From assembly GCA_963601915.1 (NCBI GenBank), contig CAVCGL010000006.1, positions 1-64,000 on the forward strand: a DNA stretch of 64,000 bases, written 5' to 3'. A program made the translations under genes and the position numbers. The notes under the pieces are model-generated. The model saw only the letters and a program-made list of their open reading frames with translations, searched no databases and was not told where the DNA came from. Shown in pieces: positions 42,172 to 50,355 of the stretch; position 1 is the stretch's first letter; each line of letters begins with the position of its first letter. The DNA comes from Butyricicoccus_A sp963601915. GTDB taxonomy: Bacteria; Bacillota; Clostridia; Oscillospirales; Butyricicoccaceae.

Positions 42172-42666
42172 TTAACACAAAATTCGATCTTCTTTTTGTT
42201 GTATTTGTCTCTCCTCTGCCTGCGGCGCAGCCAGAATGGCATGGGGTTCTTCTTCGGATGCATACAGCTCCTGCCGAATGACGCCAAACAAGTCTTCTGC
42301 CATAATGATAATATTGTGAATCTGTGCTTCTGTGATTTCAAACGGCAAATCGGTCGGATACCGCGTTTCAATATAGTAGTTATTGAGCGCTGCACTCTCG
42401 CCGAGATACCGAACAAATCGGTCATCTACCATTGCCGCCTGCCGACAGAGGAAGGTGAGGTTGTGTCCGTCAAAATGTCTGCCCAGCTTGAACAGCAGGT
42501 ATCCTTTGAGTGCTTTCTCAATCGCCTGCTGGCAGTGGAACGCCACCGCCATTTCGTCTCCGCCCCAAGTCAACAGAATGCGGGCACTTTGCAGGTCGCT
42601 GAGCGCTTTTTCCAGCCATTTGTAATAATACTGGCTGTCTGTATTACCTTTGCGACGTCTCGCCAT
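42172..42666 (-). CDS. HEPN domain protein
   Basis: A 164-residue all-alpha protein with the HEPN pattern: WLEKALSDLQSARILL, then FHCQQAIEKALKGYLLFKL and Arg63-His-Phe-Asp-Gly-His68, an R-x4-H motif as in HEPN ribonucleases. HEPN proteins pair with MNT nucleotidyltransferases as toxin and antitoxin or as nucleotide-binding helpers. Here the partner gene overlaps by 23 bp upstream. I choose ATG 42666 (MARRRKG). Confidence 0.82.
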   Translation of the reverse strand: MARRRKGNTDSQYYYKWLEKALSDLQSARILLTWGGDEMAVAFHCQQAIEKALKGYLLFKLGRHFDGHNLTFLCRQAAMVDDRFVRYLGESAALNNYYIETRYPTDLPFEITEAQIHNIIIMAEDLFGVIRQELYASEEEPHAILAAPQAEERQIQQKEDRILC

Positions 42667-42952
42667 AAAGCACCGTTCCCTTCTTCTCGATCGCAGATGC
42701 ATAGCTGCCGCTGTCACTCAGCAGCTCCCGCCATTCATCGGTTCGGTACAGCAAAAACTGCACCGGAATCGGCATATTGATCTTCAGGTACAGCTTGCGC
42801 AGCAGCTCTGTCTTATTGCATTGATCCAGAATAATACACAGATCTGCCGATTTCATGTCATGGCTGCCTACCACAAATTTTTCTCCGTACAAAATGACAC
42901 GGCGCGGACGACAGCAAGCCAGTACCCCCTTGAGAAGTTCCTCGCGTTTCAT
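42644..42952 (-). CDS. Degenerate MNT-like nucleotidyltransferase, HEPN partner
   Basis: The 102-residue protein has the length and strand order of minimal nucleotidyltransferases (VILYGEKFVVGS, then KSADLCIILDQ), but the consensus GSxxxG...SDxDL is broken: only one Asp (Asp37) remains of the catalytic pair. It probably no longer transfers AMP. It overlaps the HEPN gene and lies 21 bp after the thioesterase gene, so all three form one unit. Confidence 0.65.
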   Translation of the reverse strand: MKREELLKGVLACCRPRRVILYGEKFVVGSHDMKSADLCIILDQCNKTELLRKLYLKINMPIPVQFLLYRTDEWRELLSDSGSYASAIEKKGTVLYGETSQR

Positions 42953-42973
42953 GGGCGTTCCCTCCTTTGGTAT

Positions 42974-43699
42974 TTATCGCTCGGAAAAAGTCACCTCAGC
43001 CTGTACTTTTTCCTGTTCCCCTTCGCAGGCGCAGACGCAAAATGTGCCGTTTTTTGTCTTTCCCTGTTTGATGGCGAGTTCGGTTCCGCAGCGATTTTCT
43101 GCCAGATAATTGACCTGCAAGCCGGAGACCCAACGGTTCTCATGCTGTTCCAGCCCAAATGCATCAGACAAAATATCCACTGCTTTGACATTATTCAGAT
43201 GCCGATTGACATCCGTATCACTATAGCGCACCGTGCGCGTAAAGCACGGCTGCATTTCTTCCGGAATAATGGCTCGAAGCTGTTCCGTAAATCCGGTGTC
43301 CTGCGCCGGAAAGCCAATGCCTATTTTCTTTGGCAAAAGCAGACGCCGAGATTGCAAATCGACAGTTGCCCAAACCGTGACAGCGTGTCCAATAACGCCT
43401 GTCTGATCTTCAAAGAGAAAATCTCGATACCACGATGCACCGCGCAGCTTGCGCGGCAGCGTCGTCAGACGAATGGTCTCATACGGCTGCAACGGTCGAT
43501 CCAGCTGATATTTCAGGCGGGAGAGCACCCAAAACCCATGGTGTTCTTTGAGTGCCTCTGCGCCGATTCCCATAACTTCCGCATGGCGTGTGGCGAGATC
43601 CTGCATAAAATCGACAATCGCAGACGGTCTCGCCAGTCCGCGGCAATCGGTCTGACCAATATCCACAACATATTCTCTGGAGAGCTGACACGCTGGCAT
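42974..43699 (-). CDS. Acyl-ACP thioesterase
   Basis: Releases fatty acids from acyl carrier protein. The 241-residue protein has two hotdog domains; the first starts YVVDIGQTDCRGLARPSAIVDFMQD and includes GFWVLSRLKYQLDRPL, the second has RYSDTDVNRHLNN with the catalytic Asp-x-Asn-x-His set. Length and motifs fit the bacterial FatA/FatB-like family. First gene of a unit with the MNT and HEPN genes. Confidence 0.92.
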   Translation of the reverse strand: MPACQLSREYVVDIGQTDCRGLARPSAIVDFMQDLATRHAEVMGIGAEALKEHHGFWVLSRLKYQLDRPLQPYETIRLTTLPRKLRGASWYRDFLFEDQTGVIGHAVTVWATVDLQSRRLLLPKKIGIGFPAQDTGFTEQLRAIIPEEMQPCFTRTVRYSDTDVNRHLNNVKAVDILSDAFGLEQHENRWVSGLQVNYLAENRCGTELAIKQGKTKNGTFCVCACEGEQEKVQAEVTFSER

Positions 43700-43781
43700 A
43701 GTCTATATTCCTCCTGTTGGTTCGCGTTATTTTTTCTCACCTCTATTATACCGCAGACCGGCGCAAAAAGAAAGCAATGCA

Positions 43782-43810
43782 TTGCTCGAATCCGTAGAAT
43801 ATGATACACT
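43782..43810 (+). promoter_or_regulatory. Promoter of the GHL10 hydrolase gene
   Basis: TTGCTC (43782-43787), 17-bp spacer, TACACT (43805-43810). Confidence 0.65.
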
Positions 43811-43878
43811 AAATTTTACATTCTATGCATATCGCAAAGCCTGTCCGCGTAGGATGAATCAGAAACGGAGGACTGTCC

Positions 43879-45177
43879 ATGAAAAAGCTGTGTATGCTGA
43901 CTGCACTCTTTCTTATCCTCACCTGCGGCATTGTGTGCTATTCCGCAGAAATTACCCCCTTTACGTTTTTCTCCGCTCTGCGCAGCTCTGCCCTCGCTGC
44001 CGCGCAGCCGCAGAAAACGCCGCAATCTACTCCATCCACGCAGTCCGTCTCTCTGTCCGCCGAGACACAAACGCGCGGTGTCTGGGTGGCAACGGCATAT
44101 GCGATTGATTATCCATCTCAGCCCACAACAGACGCTGATACCCTGCGCAGCGAGTGCAACACCCTGCTCGACCGCATCGCATCGAGCGGCGCGAACACCG
44201 TCTATTTTCAAGTCCGGCCGTCTTGCGATGCCCTGTACAGCTCCTCTATCTTCCCCTGGAGCCGATATTTGACCGGCTCGTGCGGCACAGCGCCATCTGA
44301 TTCCTTCGACCCACTCGCGTATTGGGTAGAGCAAGCTCACGCCCGCAATCTCCGACTGGAAGCCTGGGTGAATCCATACCGCATCTGTGCCGGTGCCAAC
44401 GCACAGAGCGATTTTGATTCTCTGCCGGACTCTTCGCCTGCCAAGCAGCATCCGGATTGGGTCGTCTCCTGTGACGGCGGGTATTATTTCAATCCCGGCA
44501 TCGCAGAAGTGCGGCAGCTGATCTGTGACGGCGTATCGGAAATTGTCAGCAAATACGCTGTGGACGGCATACAATTTGACGATTATTTTTATCCGTCTAC
44601 CGATTTTGACGACGCAGCCACTTATCAAGCATCCGGCAGTGATTTGCCGCTGGCAGACTGGCGGCGCGACAATGTGAATCAGCTCGTACAGGCGGTAAAC
44701 ACGGCTGTCCATCAAAACGCGATGCAGTCGGGCTGCCGATTTGGCATCAGCCCTTCCGGTATTTGGCGCAACAAGGGCATCAACGCATTTACCGGCAGCG
44801 ATACGCATGGATTTGAGCACTACACCTCGTCCTATGCCGATTCTCTGACATGGATCAAAAACGGCTGGATCGACTACATCTGCCCACAGATCTATTGGCA
44901 GATCGGCGACACAGCAGCGGATTTTGAAACCCTTGCCAACTGGTGGAGCCATCAGGTCAGCGGCACCGATGTACAATTGGTGCTCGGTCTCGCCGCTTAC
45001 AAAATCGGAGACAGCCAGTACGGCGATGTCTGGACAAACGACGGCTGCGGCGAAATCGGTCGGCAGCTGGATCTTGCCGCCAGCATCAAAGACATTGACG
45101 GCTGCGCGCTGTTCAGCTGTAAAAATCTCTGTGACAATGACACGCTGTTCCAAACGGTACAGGAACGGTGGAAATAA
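43879..45177 (+). CDS. Secreted glycosyl hydrolase-like 10 (DUF187 family) protein
   Basis: The 432-residue protein has a signal peptide (KKLCMLTALFLILTCGIVC, cleavage near 25), a short Ala/Pro/Gln/Ser linker, and a GHL10 TIM-barrel: TRGVWVATAYAIDYPS, FQVRPSCDALYSS, LRLEAWVNPYRI, DGIQFDDYFYP and FGISPSGIWRN. Family members are predicted glycosidases, possibly acting on peptidoglycan or surface glycans. ATG 43879 follows GGAGG. Divergent from the thioesterase unit. Confidence 0.9.
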   Translation: MKKLCMLTALFLILTCGIVCYSAEITPFTFFSALRSSALAAAQPQKTPQSTPSTQSVSLSAETQTRGVWVATAYAIDYPSQPTTDADTLRSECNTLLDRIASSGANTVYFQVRPSCDALYSSSIFPWSRYLTGSCGTAPSDSFDPLAYWVEQAHARNLRLEAWVNPYRICAGANAQSDFDSLPDSSPAKQHPDWVVSCDGGYYFNPGIAEVRQLICDGVSEIVSKYAVDGIQFDDYFYPSTDFDDAATYQASGSDLPLADWRRDNVNQLVQAVNTAVHQNAMQSGCRFGISPSGIWRNKGINAFTGSDTHGFEHYTSSYADSLTWIKNGWIDYICPQIYWQIGDTAADFETLANWWSHQVSGTDVQLVLGLAAYKIGDSQYGDVWTNDGCGEIGRQLDLAASIKDIDGCALFSCKNLCDNDTLFQTVQERWK

Positions 45178-45181
45178 ACCA

Positions 45182-45238
45182 AAACAGGCATCGTCCAATC
45201 AGAAATTTCTGAAAGGTCGATGCCTGCTTTATCTTGGA
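45182..45238. terminator. Bidirectional terminator between GHL10 and SDR genes
   Basis: AGGCATCG and CGATGCCT arms with an inner AGAAATTTCT palindrome, between convergent genes. Confidence 0.75.
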
Positions 45239-45253
45239 GAGTGTTGTGTAATC

Positions 45254-46045
45254 TTAGATCAGGGTCTTGCCGCCTGCGATGGTTACCGTAACACCGGTTA
45301 CGTAGTCTGCACGGCCGCCTGCGAGGAATGCCATCAGATCTGCAACCTCTTCCGGCTCGCACATTCTACCCATTGCCACGCCGCTGGTCAGTTCCTTCTC
45401 GTACTCTTCCGGCGTCTTGCCTTCAACCAGAGAGCGCTTCTGGAATACTTCCTGTACCATCTCGGTGTTTACATAGCCCGGGCAAACAGCGGAAACGGAA
45501 ATGCCGTACTCTGCGTACTCCAGACCCAGAACCTGCGTCAGAGAGTTGATGCCAGCCTTAGAGATGGAGTATACGCCGTTTGCAGACTCGCCGATCTTGG
45601 AAGCCTGAGAAGAAATAGAAACAATGTTGCCCTTCTTCTTGTCCGAAGCCTTCAGCTGCTTGGCAAACAGCTGGCTCAGGCACCAGATGCCGCGCAGGTT
45701 TACGTTGATTACGCGCTCCCACTCGCTCGGAGTCAGATCAATCATGTGTTTGGAAACCGTGATGCCTGCGCAGTTTGCCAGAACATCTACAACGCCGATC
45801 TTCTCGTTTACATCCGCAAAGAATTTCTCACAAGCCTCAAAGTTGCTGATGTCAACAGCATATGCATAGGTCTTTACGCCATACTTCTCTGCGATTTCTG
45901 CAGCAGACTTTTCCAGAACGTCCTTGTTGATGTCAACCATGACAACGTCTGCACCATACTGTGCAAACTTAGTTGCACAAGCCTTGCCGATACCGCGTGC
46001 TGCACCTGTTGCGATGCACAGTCTGCCCTGATAATTTTCTCCCAT
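45254..46045 (-). CDS. SDR family oxidoreductase (sugar or polyol dehydrogenase-like)
   Basis: NAD(P)-dependent dehydrogenase of 263 residues. Motifs: TGAARGIGKA (cofactor loop), NCAG, catalytic Ser in SISSQASKIGE, and Tyr-x3-Lys in YSISKAG. An Asp at the end of the second strand (MVDINKD) favours NAD over NADP. The setting with an AraC regulator, isomerase and sugar symporter suggests oxidation of a sugar or polyol. ATG 46045 (MGENYQG) follows AGGAGA. Confidence 0.9.
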   Translation of the reverse strand: MGENYQGRLCIATGAARGIGKACATKFAQYGADVVMVDINKDVLEKSAAEIAEKYGVKTYAYAVDISNFEACEKFFADVNEKIGVVDVLANCAGITVSKHMIDLTPSEWERVINVNLRGIWCLSQLFAKQLKASDKKKGNIVSISSQASKIGESANGVYSISKAGINSLTQVLGLEYAEYGISVSAVCPGYVNTEMVQEVFQKRSLVEGKTPEEYEKELTSGVAMGRMCEPEEVADLMAFLAGGRADYVTGVTVTIAGGKTLI

Positions 46046-46152
46046 GATAAATTCTCCTTTACATATTTGTTGCATATTTTGATTTGTTGTTTGCCTTACT
46101 GAATAAAAGACTTTTGAATACCTTGAACTGTGTTTTTCTTGATTGCATGCTT

Positions 46153-46181
46153 ATTATATGTTATTCTAATAACACAAACAA
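46153..46181 (-). promoter_or_regulatory. Promoter of the SDR gene
   Basis: Minus strand TTGTTT (46176-46181), 17-bp spacer that contains TTATTCTAATAA, perfect TATAAT (46153-46158). Confidence 0.7.
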
Positions 46182-46196
46182 TTCCAGCGATTGCCT

Positions 46197-46218
46197 AGTA
46201 ATATTCAAAAATAGCCCA
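46197..46218 (-). promoter_or_regulatory. AraC-type operator copy 1
   Basis: Minus strand reads TGGGCTATTTT then TGAATATTACT. Its near end is 15 bp upstream of the SDR -35, and its far end 21 bp before the AraC start codon, so it could activate the SDR gene and control the regulator. Confidence 0.7.
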
Positions 46219-46239
46219 AGTTAGAAAGAAGTGAATCAC

Positions 46240-47085
46240 ATGCATAAATTAGAAGCAGGCATTCTCGACCCATCTGAGATTTACTTTCTCATCCCTTCCG
46301 ATTTTGCCGCCAAATCGCTATACTGCATCCAGCACATCGGTGTATTTTACTGTGACCCGCGATATGTTGTGACGCATCCGTATTGGGAATCTATTCTCAT
46401 GCTGTTTATCGACGAGGGCGAATTGGAGGTTTCTTTCCGCGACGAGCTATTTCTCGCCAAATCCGGCGATATTGTTTTGATCGACTGCCGGTACGAACAC
46501 AGCTATCATGCCTTAGATGGGTTGAAATTCCATTATTTCCATTTCACCGGCCCCAACAGCGTTGCGTATACCAACCTGATTTATCAGCTCAATCAAAGCG
46601 CCTGCATTCGCGGCGCACAATCCGAAGTACTTACCAATATTTTCTCTAATCTGTTTCGTCTGGCAAAATCGCAGGCGAACATGCAGAATGAGCACCGCAT
46701 GTCGGTATATATCCACATGATTTTGTGTGAACTGGTTGAAAACTGCTCCGGCGTGCAGCCCATCGCCGACGAATCCATCGAAAAAGCCATTCATTTTATG
46801 GAACAGCATGTCACACAAAATATTTCCCTGGACGAGCTTGCAGAAAATGTCAACTTGAGTAAGTTTTATTTTAATCGCTACTTCAAAAAGCACGTCGGCA
46901 TGACGCCGCACCAATATTTCATCAACATGCGCATCCAGCACGCCAAACAGCTGCTCGCCACCACGCACGATTCCATCGAATCGGTTGCAGAGCAATGCGG
47001 CTTTGACAACACCTCTAATTTCATTCGTGCGTTTAAGCAGCGCGCTGGCATGACGCCGACTGCTTTCCGAAAAATACCGTTTTAA
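46240..47085 (+). CDS. AraC family transcriptional regulator
   Basis: The 281-residue protein has an N-terminal cupin sensor (IDEGELEVSFRDELFLAKSGDIVLID with following HYFHFTG) and a C-terminal double helix-turn-helix (ISLDELAENVNLSKFYFNRYFKKHVGMTPHQYF and SIESVAEQCGFDNTSNFIRAFKQRAGMTP). It likely senses a sugar and activates the three flanking promoters through the shared operator. ATG 46240 is preceded by AGAAAGAAG. Divergent from the SDR gene. Confidence 0.92.
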   Translation: MHKLEAGILDPSEIYFLIPSDFAAKSLYCIQHIGVFYCDPRYVVTHPYWESILMLFIDEGELEVSFRDELFLAKSGDIVLIDCRYEHSYHALDGLKFHYFHFTGPNSVAYTNLIYQLNQSACIRGAQSEVLTNIFSNLFRLAKSQANMQNEHRMSVYIHMILCELVENCSGVQPIADESIEKAIHFMEQHVTQNISLDELAENVNLSKFYFNRYFKKHVGMTPHQYFINMRIQHAKQLLATTHDSIESVAEQCGFDNTSNFIRAFKQRAGMTPTAFRKIPF

Positions 47086-47093
47086 TGCAAAAA

Positions 47094-47137
47094 AATACCG
47101 GAAAAGCAGTTCCTGTCCTGCTTTCCGGTATTTTTAT
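47094..47137 (+). terminator. Terminator of the AraC gene
   Basis: ATACCGGAAAAGCAG and CTGCTTTCCGGTAT arms, then TTTTTATT. Confidence 0.88.
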
Positions 47138-47173
47138 TGAGAGAGCCTAGAAAAGGCGGGATATGCAGATCAA

Positions 47174-48121
47174 TTACTCAAAATCGCGCGGCATGACTTC
47201 ATGTAGGAAGGCAATTGACTTCTTGATGGCAGTCAGCGCAGGCATGGTCTTATCCTCAATTTCCAGAGAAACCGGACCGTCATAGCCCATCATGCTGAGA
47301 ATCGCAAAGAATTCCTTCCACCACTCTGCGCTCTCACCGAAGCCGAGAGCGACATAGTTCCAGTAGCGGTTGTTGTAATCGTCAAAGAACTTGGTCTCCA
47401 GACCGCCGTTTGCCGCGAAACGGCCGCGCTCCTTGCGCAGATCCTTGGCGTGTACGTGATGAATGGCGTCTGCACCGAGAGTCTTTGCCATTTCGATGCC
47501 GTCGCCGCCCATCCACATATGATGCGACGGATCAAGGTTCATGCCGATCATCGGAGAAACCGCATTGCGCAGCTTGAGCAGGGTTTCTGCGTTGTATACG
47601 CACTGTGCACCGTGATTTTCCAGCGCAATCGAGGTGATGCCGTGGTTTTCTGCCAGCTTGACGGTCTTTTCCCAGTACGGAATCAGGACATCCTCCCACT
47701 GATACTTGAGCATGTCCTGGCAGCTCATCGGCCAGCAGGTTGTTACCCAGTTCGCGCAGGTATCAGTTGCATTGCCGCCCGGCAGACCGGACATCATGAC
47801 GATGTTCTTAACGCCCAGCTGTTCTGCGAGCTGGAAGGTCTTTTCAACGACTGCCTGATGTGCTTTGCCGGTCTCATTCGGCTCCAGCTGATTGCCGGAG
47901 CAGTTGAGCGCTTCCAATACCAGTCCGTGCTTTTTGATGGTATCCATGTAGGTTTCGCGTGCGGAAGCACTGGAAATCATGGTATCCAGATCCATATGCG
48001 GTGCATTCGACCAGTTGCCGCAGGCAATTTCCAGCGATTCAATGCCGATCTCTGCGGAGGTTTTTACCATTTCCTCAAAGGACAGGTGTCCCAGTCCATC
48101 TGTGTTCAAACAAAGTCTCAT
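47174..48121 (-). CDS. Sugar phosphate isomerase/epimerase (xylose isomerase-like TIM barrel)
   Basis: The 315-residue protein belongs to the AP endonuclease 2 / sugar isomerase superfamily: LEIACGNWSNAPHMD, the metal ligand Glu in IALENHGAQC, LDPSHHMWMGGD with Asp and His ligands, HVHAKDLR, and LEIEDK near the end. It probably isomerises or epimerises an intermediate of the sugar brought in by the neighbouring symporter; the substrate is unknown. Divergent from the symporter. Confidence 0.87.
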   Translation of the reverse strand: MRLCLNTDGLGHLSFEEMVKTSAEIGIESLEIACGNWSNAPHMDLDTMISSASARETYMDTIKKHGLVLEALNCSGNQLEPNETGKAHQAVVEKTFQLAEQLGVKNIVMMSGLPGGNATDTCANWVTTCWPMSCQDMLKYQWEDVLIPYWEKTVKLAENHGITSIALENHGAQCVYNAETLLKLRNAVSPMIGMNLDPSHHMWMGGDGIEMAKTLGADAIHHVHAKDLRKERGRFAANGGLETKFFDDYNNRYWNYVALGFGESAEWWKEFFAILSMMGYDGPVSLEIEDKTMPALTAIKKSIAFLHEVMPRDFE

Positions 48122-48153
48122 TGTTTTTCTCTCCTTTACAAGATGTTACACTT

Positions 48154-48182
48154 AGTATGCCGAATTTTTCTCTGTTTCGCAA
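48154..48182 (-). promoter_or_regulatory. Promoter of the isomerase gene
   Basis: Minus strand TTGCGA (48177-48182), 17-bp spacer, CATACT (48154-48159). A 15-bp stretch from the -10 to about +9 (48144-48158) is repeated exactly, inverted, at the symporter promoter (48349-48363). Confidence 0.65.
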
Positions 48183-48198
48183 TCGCCATTTATGACGC

Positions 48199-48220
48199 AA
48201 TAATATTCAATAATTGCTCT
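48199..48220 (-). promoter_or_regulatory. AraC-type operator copy 2
   Basis: Minus strand reads AGAGCAATTAT then TGAATATTATT, 16 bp upstream of the isomerase -35. Confidence 0.68.
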
Positions 48221-48287
48221 ACTTATTTCACCTTCATTATATATCAAAATTTCTCTTGATTTTCTAATTAGAGCGGCAGCAATCCAA

Positions 48288-48309
48288 AGAGCAAGATATG
48301 AATATTACT
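48288..48309 (+). promoter_or_regulatory. AraC-type operator copy 3
   Basis: Plus strand reads AGAGCAAGATA then TGAATATTACT, 15 bp upstream of the symporter -35 position (48325-48330). The -10 is TATACT at 48348-48353 and the -35 is poor, as expected for an activator-dependent promoter. Confidence 0.7.
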
Positions 48310-48408
48310 CGACAACCTGCGAGCTGGCATCTCCGCCTATTCTTCGATATACTAAGTGTAACAAAAGACACCTTGAAAACCCCATTGATTGCAGAGAGGG
48401 AGATTCTT

Positions 48409-49824
48409 ATGTCAAATACGCTTCATTCAACCGCACCAACGACAAAAAGCGACGGCCCGCTTTCTTGGTGGACACGCATCGCATACGGCTGCGGTGACAC
48501 CGCCTGCAACATCGTCATGGCAGGCATGGTCAACTCCTTGTTGACTCTCTTCTATACCGACTACGCCGGTGTATCCATTGCAACTGTCGGTCTGGTATTC
48601 TTAATTTCTCGTTTCTTCGACGGTACATCCGATGTCATCATGGGTATTCTCGTTGAAAAGACACATTCCCGCTGGGGCAAAGCGCGTCCTTGGATTCTTT
48701 GGATGTCCATTCCATATGTCATCTGCTCCATTGCCCTATTTACTGTCCCACAAACATCCAACACCCTGCAGTTCTGGTATCTGTTCGTCACCTACAACCT
48801 GCTCGGCACGGTATGCTACACCGCCATCAACGTACCGTATGGCACGCTGTCCACCATGATGACCCGTTCGTCTCATGAGCGCGACATGCTGTCCATCGTT
48901 CGTATGTCTCTGGCACCGGTCGGCCGACTGATTGCCGTTACCCTTTCCCTGCCGGTTGTCAAGCTGTTCGGCAACGATCAGGCAGCTTGGGTCAAGGCGA
49001 TGCTGATGTGGTCTGCGCTGGCATTTATCCTGTTGATGATCTGCTTCTTCAACTGCAAGGAAACCGTACATATTTCCACCTCTACCGCAGCAAACGACAA
49101 GGCTCCGAAAATCGGCTTTGGCCGCAGCTTAAAGGCACTGCTGGGCAACAAGTATTTCTGGGCTACCCTGATTCTCTGGACGGTTACCGTTGTTCAGCAG
49201 ACACTGGTCGGCACACTTGCTCCGTACTATTGCAAGTACATCTTTGAAAACGATAATCTGTACAGCATCCTGTACATGGGCGAGAACATCACACTGATTG
49301 CAGGTGCACTCATTTGTCCGTCCCTGCTCAAGCGCTTTGGTAAGCGCGATCTTTGTCTGGCAGGCTGCGTAATCGCAGTTGCCGCACAGTTGGCTCTGCT
49401 CGTCAACCAGCAAAGTTTCGCTTGGATGATGGGTGTCACAATCATTCGCGCCATTGGTCAGGCTCCGATTACCGCTGTTATCTTCGGTATGATGGGTGAT
49501 GTCGTAGAGTACGGTCAGTGGAAGTTCCATGTTCGTCAGGAAAGCCTGATCTTCGGCGGCGGCTCCCTCGGTTTTAAAATCGGCAGTGGTATCTCCGCAG
49601 CAATCGTCACTTCCCTGCTGGGCATCAGTGGTTTTGTCAGCTCCGCAACCGGCGGCGCTGTACAGCCAGACAGTGCAAAATCTATGATTGTCAACATTTA
49701 TCAGTACGGCATTCTCGGTATCTGGATTGTCGCAATCGTTGTCCTGCTGCTGTACCGCCTGGACAAGATGTATCCGAAAATTATGGAAGATCTGCATCAG
49801 CGCGAGCAGGCTGGTGAACTGTAA
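48409..49824 (+). CDS. GPH family sugar:cation symporter (MFS)
   Basis: The 471-residue protein has twelve predicted helices and the glycoside-pentoside-hexuronide pattern: YGCGDTACNIVMAGMVNSLLTLFYTDYAG in helix 1-2, RFFDGTSDVIMGILVEKTHSRWGKARPWILW in loop 2-3, and DVVEYGQWKFHVRQE in loop 10-11. Brings in a glycoside, pentose or uronate with Na+ or H+. I choose ATG 48409 (MSNTLHS) after GAGGGAG; the longer frame crosses the promoter and operator. Confidence 0.92.
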   Translation: MSNTLHSTAPTTKSDGPLSWWTRIAYGCGDTACNIVMAGMVNSLLTLFYTDYAGVSIATVGLVFLISRFFDGTSDVIMGILVEKTHSRWGKARPWILWMSIPYVICSIALFTVPQTSNTLQFWYLFVTYNLLGTVCYTAINVPYGTLSTMMTRSSHERDMLSIVRMSLAPVGRLIAVTLSLPVVKLFGNDQAAWVKAMLMWSALAFILLMICFFNCKETVHISTSTAANDKAPKIGFGRSLKALLGNKYFWATLILWTVTVVQQTLVGTLAPYYCKYIFENDNLYSILYMGENITLIAGALICPSLLKRFGKRDLCLAGCVIAVAAQLALLVNQQSFAWMMGVTIIRAIGQAPITAVIFGMMGDVVEYGQWKFHVRQESLIFGGGSLGFKIGSGISAAIVTSLLGISGFVSSATGGAVQPDSAKSMIVNIYQYGILGIWIVAIVVLLLYRLDKMYPKIMEDLHQREQAGEL

Positions 49825-49846
49825 ACCTCTTCTCTCCTAATACAAA

Positions 49847-49878
49847 AACCGCTCTGTCTCCATGGACAGGGCGGTTTG
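49847..49878. terminator. Bidirectional terminator after the symporter
   Basis: AAACCGCTCTGTC and GACAGGGCGGTTT arms between convergent genes. Confidence 0.82.
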
Positions 49879-49882
49879 TCGT

Positions 49883-50278
49883 TTACTTCGTATAGTCTTG
49901 GCACTGATCCCGATGCGCACACGAGGCGCATCCGCCTTGCTCCGGCGTCGGACAGGCTTCCTGTTTTTGCTTTTCCTGCTTTTCACTCTCCAGCATCCGA
50001 ACAAACAGGGCACCGACCTGCATATCTGCCTCGCCGTATGCCCCCGGAAACGGCGCAATACCCGCCTGCATCAGAGACATCTGCTGCATCATGTCCAGCT
50101 CGCCGCACACGAGCAGGCCCGCACCGTGCTGCTTGAGACACTGCGCGGCATCGCCCTCTGCGTCAACAACTTCCATGTGGCTGATATGGTCATCCTCTAT
50201 GGTATACAGCTTAAACTGTTTGGTCTGTGCAAAATCCTGGCAGACTTCTCCGTTGTCATATGCTGCTGCAATCTTCAT
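49883..50278 (-). CDS. NifX/NifB-like iron-molybdenum cofactor-binding domain protein
   Basis: The 131-residue protein has the ribonuclease-H-like fold of the NifX family (KIAAAYDNGEVCQDFAQTKQFKLY start; GAGLLVCGELD) and a C-terminal Cys tail (CPTPEQGGCASCAHRDQC) that could hold an Fe-S cluster. No nitrogenase genes are present, so it is one of the orphan members common in gut Clostridia. ATG 50278 follows AGGAGAA. Confidence 0.83.
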   Translation of the reverse strand: MKIAAAYDNGEVCQDFAQTKQFKLYTIEDDHISHMEVVDAEGDAAQCLKQHGAGLLVCGELDMMQQMSLMQAGIAPFPGAYGEADMQVGALFVRMLESEKQEKQKQEACPTPEQGGCASCAHRDQCQDYTK

Positions 50279-50355
50279 CTGGTTTTCTCCTTTTCGCGGT
50301 GATTTTGTCTTATTGTATCGCAAACAGACCAATTTTTCAACGCAATGCATCGGTA

